Below, in pieces: positions 62,667 to 64,000 of a DNA stretch of 64,000 nucleotides. This stretch comes from Providencia vermicola (GTDB lineage: Bacteria; Pseudomonadota; Gammaproteobacteria; Enterobacterales; Enterobacteriaceae). The stretch covers positions 127,001-191,000 of the forward strand of contig NZ_CP048796.1 in NCBI RefSeq assembly GCF_010748935.1, read 5' to 3'. How positions within the stretch are numbered: the stretch's first letter is position 1; each line of letters starts with the position of its first letter. A program made the translations under genes and the position numbers. The notes beneath the pieces are model-generated. The model worked only from the letters and a program-made list of their open reading frames with translations, was not told the origin of the DNA and ran no database searches.

Positions 62667-64000
62667 TCACACTGATTTACTGATTTTTTCAGCTTTTTCA
62701 GGTTGTTGCTCTTCTGTTGTTTTGCCTTTATCCAAAAAGTATTTCATGACAAATAAGCCCGCCATCATGAGGTAAGCGTATACAAACATCAAGGCTGAGC
62801 CTTGTGCTATTCCTACCATTGGCGAATGAATGATTCCGAAGAATACGAGTAGTGCGCCGACGGCAGCAGCAATTGCACCACGTAGTGGTTGATTAAGAAT
62901 GGCGAAGATAGCAATACAGCCCCACAGCATACTGGCTAGCGGTGCACCATTGCCGAGGTGTACGAGACCTTGGTAATACACCCCTTTGCTCAACAATACA
63001 TCGGTTCCGATCTGCGCCGCTGAAGTCCCTGCTGCTCCCATCATGCTATTCATCATGGTCAGTGCCCAGTTGGCAATCCAAGGGAATAAACAAATAAAGA
63101 TAACGGGGACTTCAATCTTGGGTGTTTCTCGCACCACTTGGTTCGCCGTAACAACCCCGATAAATACCAGAATAGGTACGATCGCTGTCATTGGAATAAT
63201 GGCTAACATGAAAGCCCCCAAACCAAATAACGGAACGATGAACATAGTGATCCCAGAAGCTAACGTATAGCCAATACTGGCTCCCATGGCTTTCCAACCC
63301 GCATGACCTACGTACACCGTCACGGGGAATGGGTTCCCCATAAAGCAACCTACAGTTGATGATAAACCATTGGCTAGCATGACCTTACGTGTATTGTATT
63401 CATCACCAGCAGCGTGGGCACTTTCAATATTTTCGAGGTCAAAGATATAGTTTGCTAAGCCTAATGGAACCGCGGAAGCTAAGTAAGGCAGCGCGTGCGG
63501 TAGACCTTGTAAAAAGCTATCAATATGGATGCCTGGTGGGTTAAATCCAAATGACTCGACGGAGGATTTAATCGCAGCAGGGCTTTGTAATCCTGAAATC
63601 CATGCCAATACGGTACCTGCGATCAGAAGCAATAAGCCTGTTGGTATACGGGCAAAGATCGGTTTTTTACCAAACCAGTTGATAAAGATGAGCAGTAAAA
63701 CGATAAATGAGACAGTCGGGGCTTCAAATGCTTGTAGCATTGGGTTCATGGCCAGTAACAGCAAACCTAGCCCAGATAAACAGGAAAGCAAGACAGTGCG
63801 AGGGATCATTTTACGGATCGTTTCACCGAGGAATGAGCCACCAACAAGGATCATTGATTCCACAAAACACCAAACCAGCGCAATCTGAATGGCAAACTCC
63901 GCATTTTGCGTAGTTTGATAGACTGGCATGATGACTAAAAAGGTGACGGTAAAAATAGAGGGTGCACTTGGGCCAGACGGTAGTGCGGTAACATCGTCGC
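62667..64000 (-). CDS. NCS2-like purine/ureide permease, N-terminus cut by window end
   Basis: The frame stays open to the last base, with in-frame text DDVTALPSGPSAPSIFTVTFLVIMPVYQTTQN before the ATG at 63929, so the gene is partial. The visible 440-plus residues hold about ten or more hydrophobic segments. NCS2/AzgA-like elements include GNPFPVTVYVGHAGWKAMGASIGYTLASG in the binding region. A short charged tail (KGKTTEEQQPEKAEK) ends the protein. It is upstream of carbamate kinase by about 70 bases on the same strand. Transport of a nucleobase or ureide is inferred. Confidence 0.8.
   Translation of the reverse strand, partial: DDVTALPSGPSAPSIFTVTFLVIMPVYQTTQNAEFAIQIALVWCFVESMILVGGSFLGETIRKMIPRTVLLSCLSGLGLLLLAMNPMLQAFEAPTVSFIVLLLIFINWFGKKPIFARIPTGLLLLIAGTVLAWISGLQSPAAIKSSVESFGFNPPGIHIDSFLQGLPHALPYLASAVPLGLANYIFDLENIESAHAAGDEYNTRKVMLANGLSSTVGCFMGNPFPVTVYVGHAGWKAMGASIGYTLASGITMFIVPLFGLGAFMLAIIPMTAIVPILVFIGVVTANQVVRETPKIEVPVIFICLFPWIANWALTMMNSMMGAAGTSAAQIGTDVLLSKGVYYQGLVHLGNGAPLASMLWGCIAIFAILNQPLRGAIAAAVGALLVFFGIIHSPMVGIAQGSALMFVYAYLMMAGLFVMKYFLDKGKTTEEQQPEKAEKISKSV

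Noticed and set aside
1-64000. CRISPR arrays, rRNA operons, complete insertion sequences
   Set aside because: Looked for regular spaced repeats, rRNA-like stretches and transposase genes. None seen.

Overview
The window looks like a chromosomal segment of an AT-rich enterobacterium of the Morganellaceae, most probably Providencia. The evidence is low G+C, an MR/P-type fimbrial operon with an MrpI-type recombinase and an MrpJ-like regulator, and an Inv/Prg-class type III secretion system (T3SS). The genus call is inference. No rRNA, tRNA or CRISPR array was found.

Layout. 0-0.7 kb: decayed C-terminal part of a phage/island-type integrase. 0.8-5.5 kb: a leftward PTS permease plus fumarase/adenylosuccinate-lyase-superfamily enzyme operon, an RpiR/MurR-type regulator and a cold-shock-domain protein, with three decayed copies of an intergenic repeat. 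6.1-11.0 kb: a visibly G+C-richer cassette holding a winged-helix/P-loop ATPase/TPR regulator, an MFS exporter and an atypical SDR that lacks the catalytic Tyr and Lys. 11.2 kb: remnant of an integrase N-terminus.

11.7-20.4 kb: a phase-variable chaperone-usher fimbrial locus. A tyrosine recombinase is followed by a roughly 311-bp element bounded by 24-bp inverted repeats. The best promoter inside the element points back toward the recombinase, so as assembled the locus reads OFF. Next come an MrpJ-like repressor, major pilin, minor pilin, usher, chaperone, two more minor pilins and a two-domain tip adhesin. 20.7-24.1 kb: a TetR repressor divergent from an EmrAB-type efflux pair, with two near-identical palindromic operators between them. 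24.1-25.9 kb: a hypothetical gene split by one in-frame TGA and a hairpin-rich non-coding stretch.

25.9-52.2 kb: a T3SS of the SPI-1/Mxi-Spa class. The leftward arm is prgHIJK-orgABC-like and is followed by a short winged-helix regulator and a YscW/YbaY-type lipoprotein (candidate pilotin). The rightward arm is invF-invG-invE-invA-invB-invC-invI-invJ-spaOPQRS-sicA-sipB-sipC-sipD-sipA-like-iacP. It is nearly complete for structural parts, but the Salmonella genes hilC, hilD, iagB, sptP and sicP are not here. The two arms diverge from one 197-bp promoter region.

52.8-64 kb: metabolic genes. These are an inositol-monophosphatase-family phosphatase with an OPA-type organophosphate transporter; a GntR regulator divergent from an ExuT-like MFS transporter and mannonate dehydratase (uxuA); a two-TM hypothetical protein; an RBBP9/YdeN-type hydrolase; and a leftward operon of a purine-permease-like transporter (cut by the window end), carbamate kinase and a Tat-exported amidohydrolase.

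The most notable points are the OFF-phase invertible element that would place an MrpJ-like repressor first in the fimbrial transcript, the YscW-like lipoprotein in an Inv/Mxi-class T3SS, the N-terminally extended needle subunit and repeat-bearing SipB-like translocator, the PTS-plus-lyase operon, and the TGA-interrupted gene.
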